A DNA stretch of 64,000 nt, from positions 32,004 through 96,003 of the forward strand of contig NZ_JAFBDR010000017.1 in assembly GCF_016908325.1 (NCBI RefSeq). Reading direction: 5' to 3'. The notes under the pieces are model-generated. The model was given only the letters and a program-made list of their open reading frames with translations, had not been told where the DNA came from and searched no databases. Numbering within the stretch: position 1 is the stretch's first letter; the number at the start of each line of letters is the position of its first letter. Positions 46,258-55,629 of this stretch are shown piece after piece. Source of the DNA: Aquibacillus albus. Its GTDB lineage: Bacteria; Bacillota; Bacilli; Bacillales; Amphibacillaceae. The position numbers and the translations under genes were made by a program.

Positions 46258-46824
46258 TTACCCGACAGCCTCATCTTCCACAGTCACAGTATTTAATGTA
46301 AGCTCTCTGTGCAGCAGATATTGATCCTTTGTGATTACAAACAATTCATAGACTGGTGTTTCGAGGGAGCTTGCATTGATTTTCTTATACACATCTGGAT
46401 ATAAAATATTTCCTAGAGAAACAAAGGGGATTTTTAACATGGCTTTTAACGAACGGACATTTGTTTTTCTTATTTTAATAAAGATTGCTTGAATATCATT
46501 TCGTAAAAAAAGTTCTTCAAAAAAAGCATCCTTCGCAAGCTTGTTATACCCTTTGCCGAAGAATGGCTGGCCAATCCAAGTGGCTAGGAACCCCTTCTTA
46601 TCCTCAATGTCAAATAGGTTAATCGTGCCGATTGGGTGATTATACTCATCAACAATGGTTCGAGATATTAATTCACCGTTTTCTTCTGCTTCCATGGTTT
46701 GTTTTGTTAAGAAGTAAAATTCATCTGAGGAAGATGCTTTATGTCGTACATACGGAAACACTTCTGGATGAATGAGTAGTTCGTAAAGGGCTGGTGCGTC
46801 ATGTAATTCACGCTTTTTAAGCAA
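46258..46824 (-). CDS. GNAT family N-acetyltransferase behind a structured leader
   Basis: I take the TTG at 46824, eight bases after GGAGG. The in-frame ATG at 46839 lies inside the terminator-like hairpin and has no ribosome site. The 188-residue protein is a GNAT/RimJ-type acetyltransferase: LHDAPALYELLIHPEVFPYV, then the acetyl-CoA region ATWIGQPFFGKGYNKLAKDAFFEELF and the NVRSLKAMLKI stretch. The substrate is unknown. The C-terminal 40 residues are extra to the core. Upstream lies an unusual folded leader that could control it. Confidence 0.85.
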   Translation of the reverse strand: MLKKRELHDAPALYELLIHPEVFPYVRHKASSSDEFYFLTKQTMEAEENGELISRTIVDEYNHPIGTINLFDIEDKKGFLATWIGQPFFGKGYNKLAKDAFFEELFLRNDIQAIFIKIRKTNVRSLKAMLKIPFVSLGNILYPDVYKKINASSLETPVYELFVITKDQYLLHRELTLNTVTVEDEAVG

Positions 46825-46979
46825 TAAAAAAACCTCCATTCCGGAGGGTGAACACACTACGGGAACCTAGTGGTCGACTCACCCTCGAATTTTTATCAAA
46901 GAATCCAACAAAAATTCGGGGTGGGAATCGAACCCACTAGAACCAGGTTACCTGGTGGCGCACCATTTGCCTTCCCTTT
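46825..46979 (-). promoter_or_regulatory. structured leader RNA with terminator overlapping the ribosome site (riboswitch-like candidate)
   Basis: A -10 box TATAAT (46986-46991, minus strand) starts a leader of about 155 nt. Read on the minus strand it holds TGGTG-CGC-CACCA, CCAGG-TAA-CCTGG, a tRNA T-arm-like hairpin GTGGG-TTCGATT-CCCAC, a long stem CGAATTTTT/AAAAATTCG, and a stem GAGGGTGA/TCACCCTC. Last comes CCTCC-GGAAT-GGAGG followed by seven T, a terminator whose 3' arm is the ribosome site. The GAGGGTGA/TCACCCTC stem and the terminator share bases 46844-46847, so they exclude each other. CTAGTGG and CCACTAG give a further long-range pairing. I do not recognise it as a known class. Confidence 0.65.
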
Positions 46980-46985
46980 CTATCC

Positions 46986-47160
46986 ATTATATGAAAATTA
47001 AAAAGATGACTAGTTGATCATTTATCCTTTTTAATTATTATATTCATAATCAAATCCCAAGATTATATTACACAATTTCACCCCAAATGGGAATAAAAAT
47101 TTTTCATAAACATTCGACATTTTTTCCACAGCTAGGATTTGTTATTTTTATTCCATCATA
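46986..47160. other. AT-rich intergenic region between the leader promoter and yfhF
   Basis: Apart from the -10 box of the leader RNA (46986-46991) I see no gene or stable hairpin here. No convincing -35 element is present. Confidence 0.4.
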
Positions 47161-48072
47161 TTAAACATTGCTTTTATTAAAAATATCTCTCAGTGCCGTT
47201 TCCAGACGGGGATACTGGAAGGGATAATTGTACTTTTCTGCTATCGTTGGATACACGGCTTGTCCTTGCAAAACCAACGTACTCATCTCCCCAAGTACAG
47301 TGCGAATTGCGAAAGTTGGTGCAGGTAACCAATACGGTTTTTTTAATACATATGCTAAGGTTTTGCTAAATTCATGATTTTTAACGGCATGAGGTGCTGT
47401 TACATTTAAAGGCCCGGAAATCTTGTCATTTTCCATTGCAAACTGAATGAATCCAATAACATCTTGTATATGAACCCAGGACACCCACTGCAAACCACTT
47501 CCGACTTTTCCGCCAGCAAAGAAATGAAAAGGAAGCGCCATAAGCGGCAGTGCACCGCCGTCCTTTCCTAATATGACACCAAACCGGGCAAGTACAACTC
47601 GTACTCCTAAACGTTCTGCCTCTTGTGCCTTATTTTCCCATTGATTGGTTACCACTGATAAAAAATCATTACCAGACTTAGATTGTTCTGTAAAAGATGC
47701 ACTCGTGGAGGTACCATAGTAGCCAATGGCAGAGGCATTTATTAGTACAGACGGCTTCTTATCCATCCTTTTCATTAAATCGATCACTTTTTCTGTGACG
47801 GTGATGCGGCTCTCTAAAATACGTTTCTTTTTGGCTTTTGTCCAATAACCAAAAAGGGAATCACCAGCAAGATTAATGAAAGCATCGATCGTTGGTAACT
47901 CTTTTTCTGGTTCGTCCTGTTTGTTTAACCATCCTACATAATGAATGCGAGTATCGTTTTTATATTTATTTGGGGTTCTTGTTAGGACGTAGACTTCATG
48001 TCCCTCAGAAACCAGTTTGGAAACGAGCTGTTTTCCTACAAATCCTGTACCACCAGTTATTGCAACTTTCAC
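47161..48072 (-). CDS. yfhF: TIGR01777 family epimerase-like protein YfhF
   Basis: The 303-residue protein starts with the Rossmann loop GGTGFVGKQLVSKL. It has INLAGDSLFGYWT, the SAIGYYG motif (active-site Tyr) and DUF1731 at the C-terminus (LGEMSTLVLQGQAVYP). These are marks of the TIGR01777 sugar-epimerase-like family, related to a cell-division-linked protein in cyanobacteria. The biochemical role is unknown. As in B. subtilis, it lies next to recX and is read divergently from it. Confidence 0.9.
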   Translation of the reverse strand: MKVAITGGTGFVGKQLVSKLVSEGHEVYVLTRTPNKYKNDTRIHYVGWLNKQDEPEKELPTIDAFINLAGDSLFGYWTKAKKKRILESRITVTEKVIDLMKRMDKKPSVLINASAIGYYGTSTSASFTEQSKSGNDFLSVVTNQWENKAQEAERLGVRVVLARFGVILGKDGGALPLMALPFHFFAGGKVGSGLQWVSWVHIQDVIGFIQFAMENDKISGPLNVTAPHAVKNHEFSKTLAYVLKKPYWLPAPTFAIRTVLGEMSTLVLQGQAVYPTIAEKYNYPFQYPRLETALRDIFNKSNV

Positions 48073-48150
48073 TTGAATCCCCCTAACGTCATGATTGTAT
48101 TCTAATTATCCTATATTTTCGTGTTAAAATGAAGAAAGAGGTGAGGCGTT

Positions 48151-48972
48151 TTGGCGAAAATTGTTCGTATTACTACTCAAAAAAGAAATAAAAGTCGTTA
48201 TAACGTTTTTGTAGATGATGGGAAAGGAGAACGTTATGCCTTTAGTGTTGCTGAAGATATATTAGTTGAGCATCAATTACGAAAAGGGCTTGAGCTTAAT
48301 CAGGCAACACTGGATTTGTTAGTTGAAAAAGATTCCATCCATCGCATCTATACACAGGCGATTCATTTTTTAAGCTATCGAATGCGATCACAAAAGGAGC
48401 TTCGAGAATACTTACTAAAAAAAGAGATGGATGAAGAGGATATTAACCAAATCATCGATCGATTAGTAAAAGAAGGCCTATTAAATGATAAAGAGTTTGC
48501 ATTTGCTTTTGTTCGTACCCGAATTAATACAACGAGTAAAGGGCCATTGTTGATCAAAAAAGAATTGTTTGAAAAAGGAGTTAGCGCAGGAATTATTGAT
48601 GAAGCACTGCGTGTATTCACGTATGAAAAACAATGGGAAAAAGTCTCTAAGCTCGTTTCCAAAAAACAAAATAACTCGAGTAAAAAATCGTTTAACCAAC
48701 GGATCCAAACACTTTACCAAAATTTATTACAAAAAGGGTTTACCCAAGATGTTATTTCGGATGTACTATCGGAAATAAAAGAGGACAAGGATGAGGATAC
48801 GGAATGGGAGGCTGCTGTTTTTCAAGGTGAAAAATTTCTCCGTAAATATGAGAAAAAGGCTAGTGGTCGTGAGTTAGAGTATAAATTAAAAGCGGCGTTA
48901 TTTCGCAAGGGGTTTAAAATCGAACAAATTGATCGATTTATCGATGAAGTGGTACGAAAGGAACCTACCTAG
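48151..48972 (+). CDS. recX: recombination regulator RecX
   Basis: The 273-residue protein starts with TTG after GAGGTGAGG. It has the three-helix RecX repeats: AIHFLSYRMRSQKELREYLLKK, then INQIIDRLVKEGLLNDKEFAFAFVRTR and IIDEALRVF. RecX binds RecA filaments and modulates strand exchange. It sits at the conserved place between yfhF and yfhH. Confidence 0.93.
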   Translation: MAKIVRITTQKRNKSRYNVFVDDGKGERYAFSVAEDILVEHQLRKGLELNQATLDLLVEKDSIHRIYTQAIHFLSYRMRSQKELREYLLKKEMDEEDINQIIDRLVKEGLLNDKEFAFAFVRTRINTTSKGPLLIKKELFEKGVSAGIIDEALRVFTYEKQWEKVSKLVSKKQNNSSKKSFNQRIQTLYQNLLQKGFTQDVISDVLSEIKEDKDEDTEWEAAVFQGEKFLRKYEKKASGRELEYKLKAALFRKGFKIEQIDRFIDEVVRKEPT

Positions 48973-49069
48973 TAGTACTATTTACGAAAAATCGAATACT
49001 TTCTTTTTTAAACGAAGTACTGATAAAATAAATACAAGAAATAATACACAGTAAATGAGTGAGGTAATC

Positions 49070-49399
49070 ATGGAAAAAAGATATAGTGAATATACAGTTG
49101 AGGAGCTACGTTCGGAAGTAGCCGGTTTAAAGGAAAAGGCACAAAAAGCTGAACAGATGGGTAATGTAAATGAATATGCGGTTTACGAAAGAAAAATGCA
49201 GATGGCACTAGCCTATTTACTAAACCCTGAAGATTTCCAGCCTGGTGAAGAATATCAGCTAGAAGGAGATCCGGGCCAAACATTTGTTATCGACTATCTG
49301 AATGGCGTGTTTGCTTGGGGATATCGAAAGAACCTGCTTGGACAAAAATATGAAAAACAAGAAGCACTACCTATATCTGTATTAGGCAAAAAACAATAG
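49070..49399 (+). CDS. yfhH: YfhH family protein (DUF1811)
   Basis: I take the ATG at 49070 with GAGGTAATC before it, which gives 109 residues as in YfhH; an ATG at 49055 would add five. The sequence follows YfhH closely: MEKRYSEYTVEELRSEVAGL, a helical hairpin, then AYLLNPEDFQPGEEY and YLNGVFAWGYR, ending ALPISVLGKKQ. The function is unknown; the fold has a small SH3-like C-terminal barrel. Same order as B. subtilis recX-yfhH. Confidence 0.9.
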   Translation: MEKRYSEYTVEELRSEVAGLKEKAQKAEQMGNVNEYAVYERKMQMALAYLLNPEDFQPGEEYQLEGDPGQTFVIDYLNGVFAWGYRKNLLGQKYEKQEALPISVLGKKQ

Positions 49400-49437
49400 T
49401 ATTGGACAGGGGTTGCTAATGACCCCCGTCCATTTAC

Positions 49438-49596
49438 TTAAGCTCGTTTGTTCATTTGAACTTCAGTAATAATTTCTGCCTGACTTTTTTTTGTTTCACC
49501 ATTTACTTGGTGGGCGGTGTGTTTTCGGCTTGCTCTTGGGTTTTGGAATGGATCCTGGTATAGGTTGCTATAGAATGGTTTTTTGTCTTTTGTCAT
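49438..49596 (-). CDS. small YpzG-like protein
   Basis: A 52-residue basic protein starts at the ATG at 49596, eight bases after AGGAGG. It reads FYSNLYQDPFQNPRASRKHT near the start and HQVNGETKKSQ in the middle, a pattern I associate with the short YpzG family of spore formers. It could be a minor small acid-soluble spore protein, since it lies directly downstream of sspK on the same strand. Its assignment is by eye. Confidence 0.6.
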   Translation of the reverse strand: MTKDKKPFYSNLYQDPFQNPRASRKHTAHQVNGETKKSQAEIITEVQMNKRA

Positions 49597-49613
49597 GGCT
49601 GATTCCTCCTAGA

Positions 49614-49661
49614 CTAATCGTTAAATAAAGTGAAGGATAATGCTTATTCTTTAACGATTAG
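49614..49661 (-). repeat. 12-bp inverted repeat between sspK and the YpzG-like gene
   Basis: CTAATCGTTAAA (49614-49625) and TTTAACGATTAG (49650-49661) are perfect complements. One arm holds the sspK stop codon. There is no T-run toward the YpzG-like gene, so it may be a processing or stabilising hairpin or a weak terminator. Confidence 0.65.
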
Positions 49662-49794
49662 AGGATTTTTTCATTCTTCCTTGGGGATCAGTATTAATCG
49701 TACCATCCGCTCTTTTTGAGCTGTAAGCAGCTTTTGCTCTAGCTTCTCCACCTTCCATCTTTTGATCCGTAAAACCATATTTTTTATTACGCAT
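49651..49794 (-). CDS. sspK: acid-soluble spore protein K
   Basis: The 47-residue basic protein matches SspK: MRNKKYGFTDQKMEGGEARA, then SSKRADGTINTDPQGRMKKS. Its ATG at 49794 follows GGAGGTTTTGGAG. SspK is a minor small acid-soluble spore protein made in the forespore under sigma-G. It sits between yfhH and yfhJ as in B. subtilis. Confidence 0.92.
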   Translation of the reverse strand: MRNKKYGFTDQKMEGGEARAKAAYSSKRADGTINTDPQGRMKKSSNR

Positions 49795-49940
49795 CTCCAA
49801 AACCTCCCTGCAATGTTAAGCCAGCATCATCTTTGATGCCATTTATAATTTGCGCGATATGGAGAAAAGATATGTAAAAGCTATCGAAAAAATGGATGGC
49901 AATGGTTAGCAGAAACACCAGTATGGAAGGAGTGGTTTTT

Positions 49941-50207
49941 ATGGAAGAAATTTTCGAACGTCTGGCAAATGATCTGTATAAGAAAAACGGCAACTTAACA
50001 ATCGATGAGGCGAGAACATGGGTAGAGTTACTTTGGGAAGATTTTGAAACTACTCGAGCCAAAGCTGGCAGAGAATACGAAGGTAAGCAAATGACTGAAA
50101 GAATTGTCTCGGGTTGGATCAATCAATATGGACCGAGATTACATGAATTTGCCAACCATGAGAAATATAAAAAAATGTTTAACAAAGGGAACGACCAAGT
50201 TCATTGA
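49941..50207 (+). CDS. yfhJ: YfhJ family protein (WVELL motif)
   Basis: I take the ATG at 49941 after AAGGAGTGG; the frame is open upstream to 49896 without a ribosome site. The 88-residue protein has the defining motif EARTWVELLWEDFE and the end GKQMTERIVSGWINQYGPRLHEF, as in YfhJ. The function is unknown. A weak hairpin (TCTGC/GCAGG) follows near 50213-50233. Confidence 0.9.
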   Translation: MEEIFERLANDLYKKNGNLTIDEARTWVELLWEDFETTRAKAGREYEGKQMTERIVSGWINQYGPRLHEFANHEKYKKMFNKGNDQVH

Positions 50208-50268
50208 TAAGTCTGCTACATGTTGATGGCAGGCTTTCTTTCTTCCGTTTATAAGTGAACATGGCAAA

Positions 50269-50291
50269 GAACCGGGAGTCGCCCCGGTTCT
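50269..50291 (-). terminator. yfhP terminator
   Basis: GAACCGGG and CCCGGTTC form a perfect stem around the yfhP stop codon, with TTTG after it on the minus strand. Confidence 0.7.
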
Positions 50292-51282
50292 AAGCTAATG
50301 GAGAATAATCATCTACAAGTAATTTTTTTTGCAATTTCTCCTCAGAGAAAATCCAACCAGTGTACGAGCTGATAATGTTCATGTTGTCATCAATTTGTAC
50401 AACTGCTACAAATGGGTAGTGACCTTTGGAGTGATATCTTAAATCGATAAAACGCACTTCCGTGTAGTCATCATAGATATTAATCTCCCACCGATATACT
50501 GGGGAGAAAGATAAAAATGCAGAAACATTTTTATCTTGCTTTGCTACCTCGATTATGTTGTCCTTTGGTAAGGGAACTTTATCATATTCATCTACAATCT
50601 CAATATGGCCATGTTCAGCTCTGCCTACATAAAATTTATCATTTGTCGTGATGGCTAACCGCCAAATGTTTTGTTTTATTGTAGGTGATGTTGCTATTTC
50701 TTGAAGGTCAGGAATATGTTGTTGGACTTTTTTTACGATTTCTCTTTTATCCAAATAACGCTTGATATAGTAAAGCGTGATAATGCCATAGATAAGCAGC
50801 CATGTATAGCCTGGATGTGAACCTAAAAGCCAAGCGGCGATTCCGATCATATGCAAGGAAAAAATGTAAGGATCAAATGTATTTATAAAGCCATAGGCTA
50901 CCCATCTGCGAGTAAATGGTCGATATGCTTGAGTGCCGTAAGCATTAAAAACATCAACAAAAACGTGTAGGATAACAGCAAGAAATGTCCAAATCCACAG
51001 ATGGAAAAAATTAACATTAGGATAAAACAAATGAATAACGTTAGCAATTGCAATCCCCCACAAAAGGACTGCCGGCATGGAGTGGGTAACTCCGCGGTGG
51101 TGTCGTAAATAAACGGCATTGTTTTTCAACTTTAGAATCGTATCGAAATCAGGTGCATGAGAACCTACAATGGTGCCAATCATTACTGCTTGAAACAAAA
51201 TAGGATCATTTTGTACGACGGGGTCAAGAGTAGCAATGCCACCAAGTGCAACACCCATGGCTATGTGGGTTCCTGTGTCCAT
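50290..51282 (-). CDS. yfhP: YfhP family membrane-bound metal-dependent hydrolase
   Basis: The 330-residue protein has about four to five helices in its first 190 residues. It carries the motifs MDTGTHIAMGVALGG, SHAPDFDTI and RHHRGVTHS of the YdjM/LexA-binding membrane hydrolase family. A soluble C-terminal domain follows. The catalytic role is inferred from the conserved His and Asp. In B. subtilis yfhP also lies just before mutY, read in the opposite direction, as here. Confidence 0.9.
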   Translation of the reverse strand: MDTGTHIAMGVALGGIATLDPVVQNDPILFQAVMIGTIVGSHAPDFDTILKLKNNAVYLRHHRGVTHSMPAVLLWGIAIANVIHLFYPNVNFFHLWIWTFLAVILHVFVDVFNAYGTQAYRPFTRRWVAYGFINTFDPYIFSLHMIGIAAWLLGSHPGYTWLLIYGIITLYYIKRYLDKREIVKKVQQHIPDLQEIATSPTIKQNIWRLAITTNDKFYVGRAEHGHIEIVDEYDKVPLPKDNIIEVAKQDKNVSAFLSFSPVYRWEINIYDDYTEVRFIDLRYHSKGHYPFVAVVQIDDNMNIISSYTGWIFSEEKLQKKLLVDDYSPLA

Positions 51283-51410
51283 TAAGTCGATCCTCCTTTT
51301 AACAGCAATGCTTATTAATACTATTTCATTATTGCTTTATTTTATGAAAGTAGTTAGAACTTTACTATGAGAATTTACATCTATTTAAATTATTGTAACA
51401 TGAAGGATGA

Positions 51411-52502
51411 ATGGTTGTGAAAGTTGTGAAAAGAGAACAAGTAAACGAATATTTAACAGGTTTTGATCGATTATCCTTTCAAAAAAATTTAATCGAATGG
51501 TTTGAAACAGAAAAAAGAAACTTGCCATGGCGACTCGATAATGATCCTTATAAGGTTTGGGTATCAGAGATAATGCTGCAACAAACAAAAGTGGATACAG
51601 TAATACCGTATTTTAACCGATTTATCAAAAAATTCCCTACAGTAGAAGCATTGGCTGAAGCTGAGGAACAAGAAGTGTTAAAAGCATGGGAAGGTCTAGG
51701 CTATTACTCACGAGCGAGAAACCTGCAAACAGCAGTAAAAGAAGTAGTAGCTAATTATGGCAGTAGGGTTCCTAAGGATCCTAACACCCTTTCTTCATTA
51801 AAAGGTGTTGGCCCTTATACAAAAGGAGCCATTTTGAGTATTGCTTATGATGTCCCAGAACCTGCTGTGGACGGGAATGTTATGCGGGTAATGTCTCGAG
51901 TTTTGAAAATTGATGAAGATATAGCAAAGCAAAAAACAAGGAAGTTATTTGAATCATGTATAAAAGAAGTGATTTCCCAAGCTAATCCTTCCTCTTTTAA
52001 TCAAGGGTTAATGGAGTTAGGCGCTCTAATTTGTACACCAAAATCTCCTTCCTGTTCATTATGCCCAGTACAAGAACATTGTGCTGCATATCAACAAGGA
52101 ATGGTAGAACAGCTTCCAGTAAAATCAAAAAATAAAAAACAAAAGACACTCACTTATTTTGCTTTTGTCATTCATGATAAGAGTAACGTCTTGATTGAAC
52201 AACGTCCTGAACAAGGGTTACTTGCTAATCTGTGGCAGTTTCCGATGGTTGAGCTTTCCAAGACTGACTTGGAACATACCCAAAATTGGATAAAGCAGAA
52301 TTACGGTCTCACGGTGAAATTAGGAAATGAGTTATCCTCCATCAAACATGTTTTTTCACATCTCATTTGGGATATACGTGTTTTTCAGATGGAAGTAATC
52401 GATGGTGCGGTAAAAGAACCAAATGCAAAAATGGTTGCCAAGGAGCGCTTAAATCAATATCCATTTCCAGTTTCCCATCAAAAAATTATCCAACAATTTT
52501 AA
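51411..52502 (+). CDS. mutY: A/G-specific adenine glycosylase
   Basis: The 363-residue enzyme removes adenine mispaired with 8-oxoguanine. Visible parts are the N-terminal [17 protein letters not shown], the helix-hairpin-helix [28 protein letters not shown] with the catalytic Asp, and the four cysteines of the [4Fe-4S] cluster in [19 protein letters not shown]-terminal NUDIX-like 8-oxoG sensing domain follows ([17 protein letters not shown]). The ATG at 51411 follows GAAGGATGA. Confidence 0.95.
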   Translation: MVVKVVKREQVNEYLTGFDRLSFQKNLIEWFETEKRNLPWRLDNDPYKVWVSEIMLQQTKVDTVIPYFNRFIKKFPTVEALAEAEEQEVLKAWEGLGYYSRARNLQTAVKEVVANYGSRVPKDPNTLSSLKGVGPYTKGAILSIAYDVPEPAVDGNVMRVMSRVLKIDEDIAKQKTRKLFESCIKEVISQANPSSFNQGLMELGALICTPKSPSCSLCPVQEHCAAYQQGMVEQLPVKSKNKKQKTLTYFAFVIHDKSNVLIEQRPEQGLLANLWQFPMVELSKTDLEHTQNWIKQNYGLTVKLGNELSSIKHVFSHLIWDIRVFQMEVIDGAVKEPNAKMVAKERLNQYPFPVSHQKIIQQF

Positions 52503-52655
52503 CCTCGCCTCATTCATCTGACGTGGAATAAAGGGTTGCTTCCCGCCTTTATGAGGACTACCCAATTTTCGTAAATATGGAAAAATATTCTTTATCTTTT
52601 TCTTGGATAACATTTATTTATTCTGGTTAGATTAATTGTTGCGGAGGTGATAAAC

Positions 52656-52829
52656 ATGGCAAAAAACAATAAACAACAATCTGTTGCAGGAACTAATGTT
52701 CAAAAAGTAAAGCAACAAAACCAAAAGGCTGCACAAGGCCAAGGCCAATTTGGAACTGAATTTGCTTCTGAGACTGATGCGCAACAAGTGAGACAACAAA
52801 ACCAAAAGTCTAAACAAAACAAGAAGTAA
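52656..52829 (+). CDS. sspE: gamma-type small acid-soluble spore protein
   Basis: The 57-residue protein is rich in Gln, Asn and Lys, with the two-repeat pattern of gamma-type SASP: AGTNVQKVKQQNQKAAQGQG and GTEFASETDAQQVRQQNQKS. The protease cleavage motif EFASET is present. The ATG at 52656 follows GGAGGTGA. It is shorter than B. subtilis SspE (84 residues), as it has fewer repeats. It stores amino acids in the spore. Confidence 0.92.
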   Translation: MAKNNKQQSVAGTNVQKVKQQNQKAAQGQGQFGTEFASETDAQQVRQQNQKSKQNKK

Positions 52830-52854
52830 TGAACCTTCCCCCGAATCATGAAAA

Positions 52855-52888
52855 AAAGGAGCTCTCCATTCGACGAGGGCTCCTTTTT
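52855..52888 (+). terminator. sspE terminator
   Basis: AAAAGGAGC.CTC pairs with GAG.GCTCCTTTT, followed by T residues. Confidence 0.85.
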
Positions 52889-53037
52889 ACGTAATTGAAC
52901 AGTCTTTCATTTCCATTTGTTCTGTATAAAAGTTATAATGAGTAATACATATATATGTTACGGGTAATTAGGAACCCCCATGCAAACAATCGACCAGTGA
53001 ACGTAACGGCAAAATTATTTTAGGAAAGGAAGATAGG

Positions 53038-53565
53038 ATGGCTGGCCCAAAACCAGGTTCTACCATACAAATCCAAAGCTATAAACATAATGGTCAGCTC
53101 CATCGTGTTTGGGAACGCAGTACAATCCTTAAAGGAACAAGTAATCTTGTTATTGGAGCAAATGACAAAACACTCGTGACGGAAAGTGATGGTCGAACTT
53201 GGATAACACGAGAACCCGCAATTTGTTATTTTCATTCTAAATATTGGTTTAATATCATAGGTATGTTAAGAACCGATGGAATCTACTACTATTGTAATAT
53301 AAGCTCTCCATTTGTATATGAAGATAATGCTGTGAAATATATTGATTACGATTTGGACGTAAAGGTTTTTCCGGACATGACCTATGTATTATTGGATGAA
53401 GATGAATACGAGTTACATCGACAGCAAATGAGTTATCCTGAGGTTTTAGATCGTATTTTAAAAAACAATATTAATTATTTAATCCAATGGGTTAGACAAA
53501 GAAAAGGCCCATTCTCACCAGAGTTTATCGATCAGTGGTATGAACGTTATTTAACGTATCGTTAA
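53038..53565 (+). CDS. ygaC: nucleoside tri- and diphosphatase, YgaC/Ntdp type (DUF402)
   Basis: The 175-residue protein carries the DUF402 barrel: [45 protein letters not shown] and the metal-binding [13 protein letters not shown]. It resembles B. subtilis YgaC and the S. aureus Ntdp phosphatase, which hydrolyses nucleoside tri- and diphosphates. The ATG follows GGAAAGGAAG. It keeps its place before ygaD; ygaB is absent here. Confidence 0.88.
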   Translation: MAGPKPGSTIQIQSYKHNGQLHRVWERSTILKGTSNLVIGANDKTLVTESDGRTWITREPAICYFHSKYWFNIIGMLRTDGIYYYCNISSPFVYEDNAVKYIDYDLDVKVFPDMTYVLLDEDEYELHRQQMSYPEVLDRILKNNINYLIQWVRQRKGPFSPEFIDQWYERYLTYR

Positions 53566-53696
53566 TCTAATAGAGGTAATCTACAATCCTTGTCTCATTA
53601 GTTGGCAAGGGTTTTGTGTTGATTTAGGTGTGTAGCTGAGATTTTTGGAAAAAGTATAAAAAGACCTCATGGAAGAGCATAAGGAGAGGTGAAAGC

Positions 53697-55472
53697 TTGG
53701 ATAGTATTAAACGTTATTTAAAATTTGTTTATCCATATAAATGGAAAATTCTCTTAACCGTTCTAATTGGTGTTTTAAAATTTTCGATCCCGCTCTTATT
53801 ACCGTTAATTGTGAAATATGTAATCGATGATATCATTGGCGCAGACCAATTAAGTAGTGATGAGAAAGTAAACCAGCTCTTATGGATTATGGGTGGTGCG
53901 TTATTAGTGTTTGTCGTCTTGCGTCCACCAATCGAATATTATAGGCAATATTTAGCTCAATGGACAGGTAACAAGATTTTGTTTGATATTCGAGAGAAAC
54001 TATTTGATCATATTCAGCGATTAAGTTTGAAGTTTTACTCCCGAACGAAAACAGGAGAAATTATTTCAAGGGTAGTCCATGATGTGGAGCAAACGAAGAA
54101 TTTTGTCATGACTGGACTCATGAATTTATGGTTAGATATGGTGACCATCTTAATCGCAATAGCCATCATGCTCACAATGGATGTTTGGCTAACCATTGTT
54201 GCGATTGCATTGTTTCCGTTGTATGGCATAGCCGTTCGAATTTTTTATGGAAGGCTAAGGGCTTTGACGCGAAAAAGATCGCAGGCTTTAGCACAAGTGC
54301 AAGGGCACCTGCATGAACGTGTACAAGGGATACCAGTTACAAGAAGCTTTGCGCTGGAAGATTATGAGCAGCGACAATTTGATCGGCAGAACCAAAATTT
54401 CCTTGATAGAGCGATTGAGCATACATCATGGAATGCAAAAACTTTTGCAGTGATGAATACTATTACTGATTTAGCTCCGTTGCTGGTGATTGGTTTTGCG
54501 GGGTATTTTGCGATTACTGCTGGCTTAACTGTCGGGACAATTGCTGCGTTTGTCGGGTACATGGATCGGGTTTACAGTCCGTTACGCCGATTAATCAGTT
54601 CGTCTACTACGCTAGTACAATCGATTGCTTCGATGGACAGGGTCTTTGAGTTTATTGATGAAGATTATGATATTAAGGATAAAGAAAATGCAAAACCGTT
54701 GCATCGCATACACGGAGAAGTAAAGTTTAACGAAGTGTCCTTCAGATATGAGGACGAAGAGGAGCTTGTGTTAAATAATATATCGCTTGATGTCAAACAG
54801 GGAGAAACGATCGCACTAGTTGGGATGAGTGGTGGTGGTAAGTCTACGATCATCAGCTTGATTCCGCGTTTCTATGATGTGACGAGTGGAAGTATTACGA
54901 TAGACGGGAAGGATATCCGTGATGTGCAGGCAAGGTCATTGCGTGATCAAGTTGGAATGGTGTTGCAGGATAATATTCTGTTCAGTGACTCGATTGCGAT
55001 GAATATTCGAATGGGAAATCCTGATGCTACGGATGAAGAGGTAATCGCAGCTGCAAAAGCAGCGAACGCCCACGGATTCATTACGGAATTAACAAACGGT
55101 TATGATACGTTAGTAGGTGAACGAGGGGTGAAGCTTTCAGGAGGACAAAAGCAGCGTGTCGCTATCGCTCGTGTGTTCTTGAAAAATCCGCCGATCTTAA
55201 TTTTAGATGAAGCAACATCAGCCCTTGATTTAGAAAGTGAAAATTTAATTCAGGGCGCACTAGAAAAGCTAGCTTCAGATCGAACAACGTTTATTGTTGC
55301 GCACCGATTGGCAACGATAACCCATGCAGATCGAATCATTTTAATCGAAAATGGCGTGGTAAAAGAAGAGGGAACCCACCAGCAGTTGATGGCGAAAAAA
55401 GGTGGCTATTATAACCTTTACCAAGTTCAACAGTTAGATGATGGGAAAGCAGAGTTAACAAAATCAAAATAA
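53697..55472 (+). CDS. ygaD: ABC transporter, fused permease and ATPase, YgaD type
   Basis: The 591-residue half-transporter has six membrane helices (residues about 15-310) and an ATPase domain with Walker [14 protein letters not shown] (about 370), the Q-loop QDNILF, signature [14 protein letters not shown] and Walker [14 protein letters not shown]. It should form a homodimeric exporter related to the multidrug or lipid type. The start is TTG at 53697 after GGAGAGGTG. It matches YgaD by position and length. A terminator follows. Confidence 0.92.
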   Translation: MDSIKRYLKFVYPYKWKILLTVLIGVLKFSIPLLLPLIVKYVIDDIIGADQLSSDEKVNQLLWIMGGALLVFVVLRPPIEYYRQYLAQWTGNKILFDIREKLFDHIQRLSLKFYSRTKTGEIISRVVHDVEQTKNFVMTGLMNLWLDMVTILIAIAIMLTMDVWLTIVAIALFPLYGIAVRIFYGRLRALTRKRSQALAQVQGHLHERVQGIPVTRSFALEDYEQRQFDRQNQNFLDRAIEHTSWNAKTFAVMNTITDLAPLLVIGFAGYFAITAGLTVGTIAAFVGYMDRVYSPLRRLISSSTTLVQSIASMDRVFEFIDEDYDIKDKENAKPLHRIHGEVKFNEVSFRYEDEEELVLNNISLDVKQGETIALVGMSGGGKSTIISLIPRFYDVTSGSITIDGKDIRDVQARSLRDQVGMVLQDNILFSDSIAMNIRMGNPDATDEEVIAAAKAANAHGFITELTNGYDTLVGERGVKLSGGQKQRVAIARVFLKNPPILILDEATSALDLESENLIQGALEKLASDRTTFIVAHRLATITHADRIILIENGVVKEEGTHQQLMAKKGGYYNLYQVQQLDDGKAELTKSK

Positions 55473-55481
55473 AAATTGCAA

Positions 55482-55523
55482 GAGAGGTGACGCCGTCGTT
55501 GCGGTTGTTCACCTCTTTTTTTT
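55482..55523 (+). terminator. ygaD terminator
   Basis: AGAGGTGA and TCACCTCT form a perfect stem followed by a run of eight T. Confidence 0.88.
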
Positions 55524-55629
55524 ATGTCAGAAGACCGAAATATGGCTGAAGCGGAATGGAAGTGCTGGATCCGTGCAGTTCTTTAAATACAAAATAATGT
55601 AGTGCGATTTCCTCGCACCACACCAAGAT

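Noticed and set aside
46055..46260. Plasmid or phage replication origin
   Set aside because: No replication initiator gene is near and the flanking genes keep chromosomal Bacillus order. The DnaA boxes are better described as a chromosomal cluster.
46860..46985. A minus-strand tRNA gene in the acetyltransferase leader (GTGGG-TTCGATT-CCCAC looks like a T-arm)
   Set aside because: There is no 5' acceptor strand to match the bases after the T-arm-like hairpin, and no D-arm or anticodon arm can be placed.
46825..46985. T-box leader
   Set aside because: The conserved T-box sequence (AGGGTGG.ACCGCG-like) and a specifier loop are absent, and the downstream gene is not an amino-acid gene of the usual kind.
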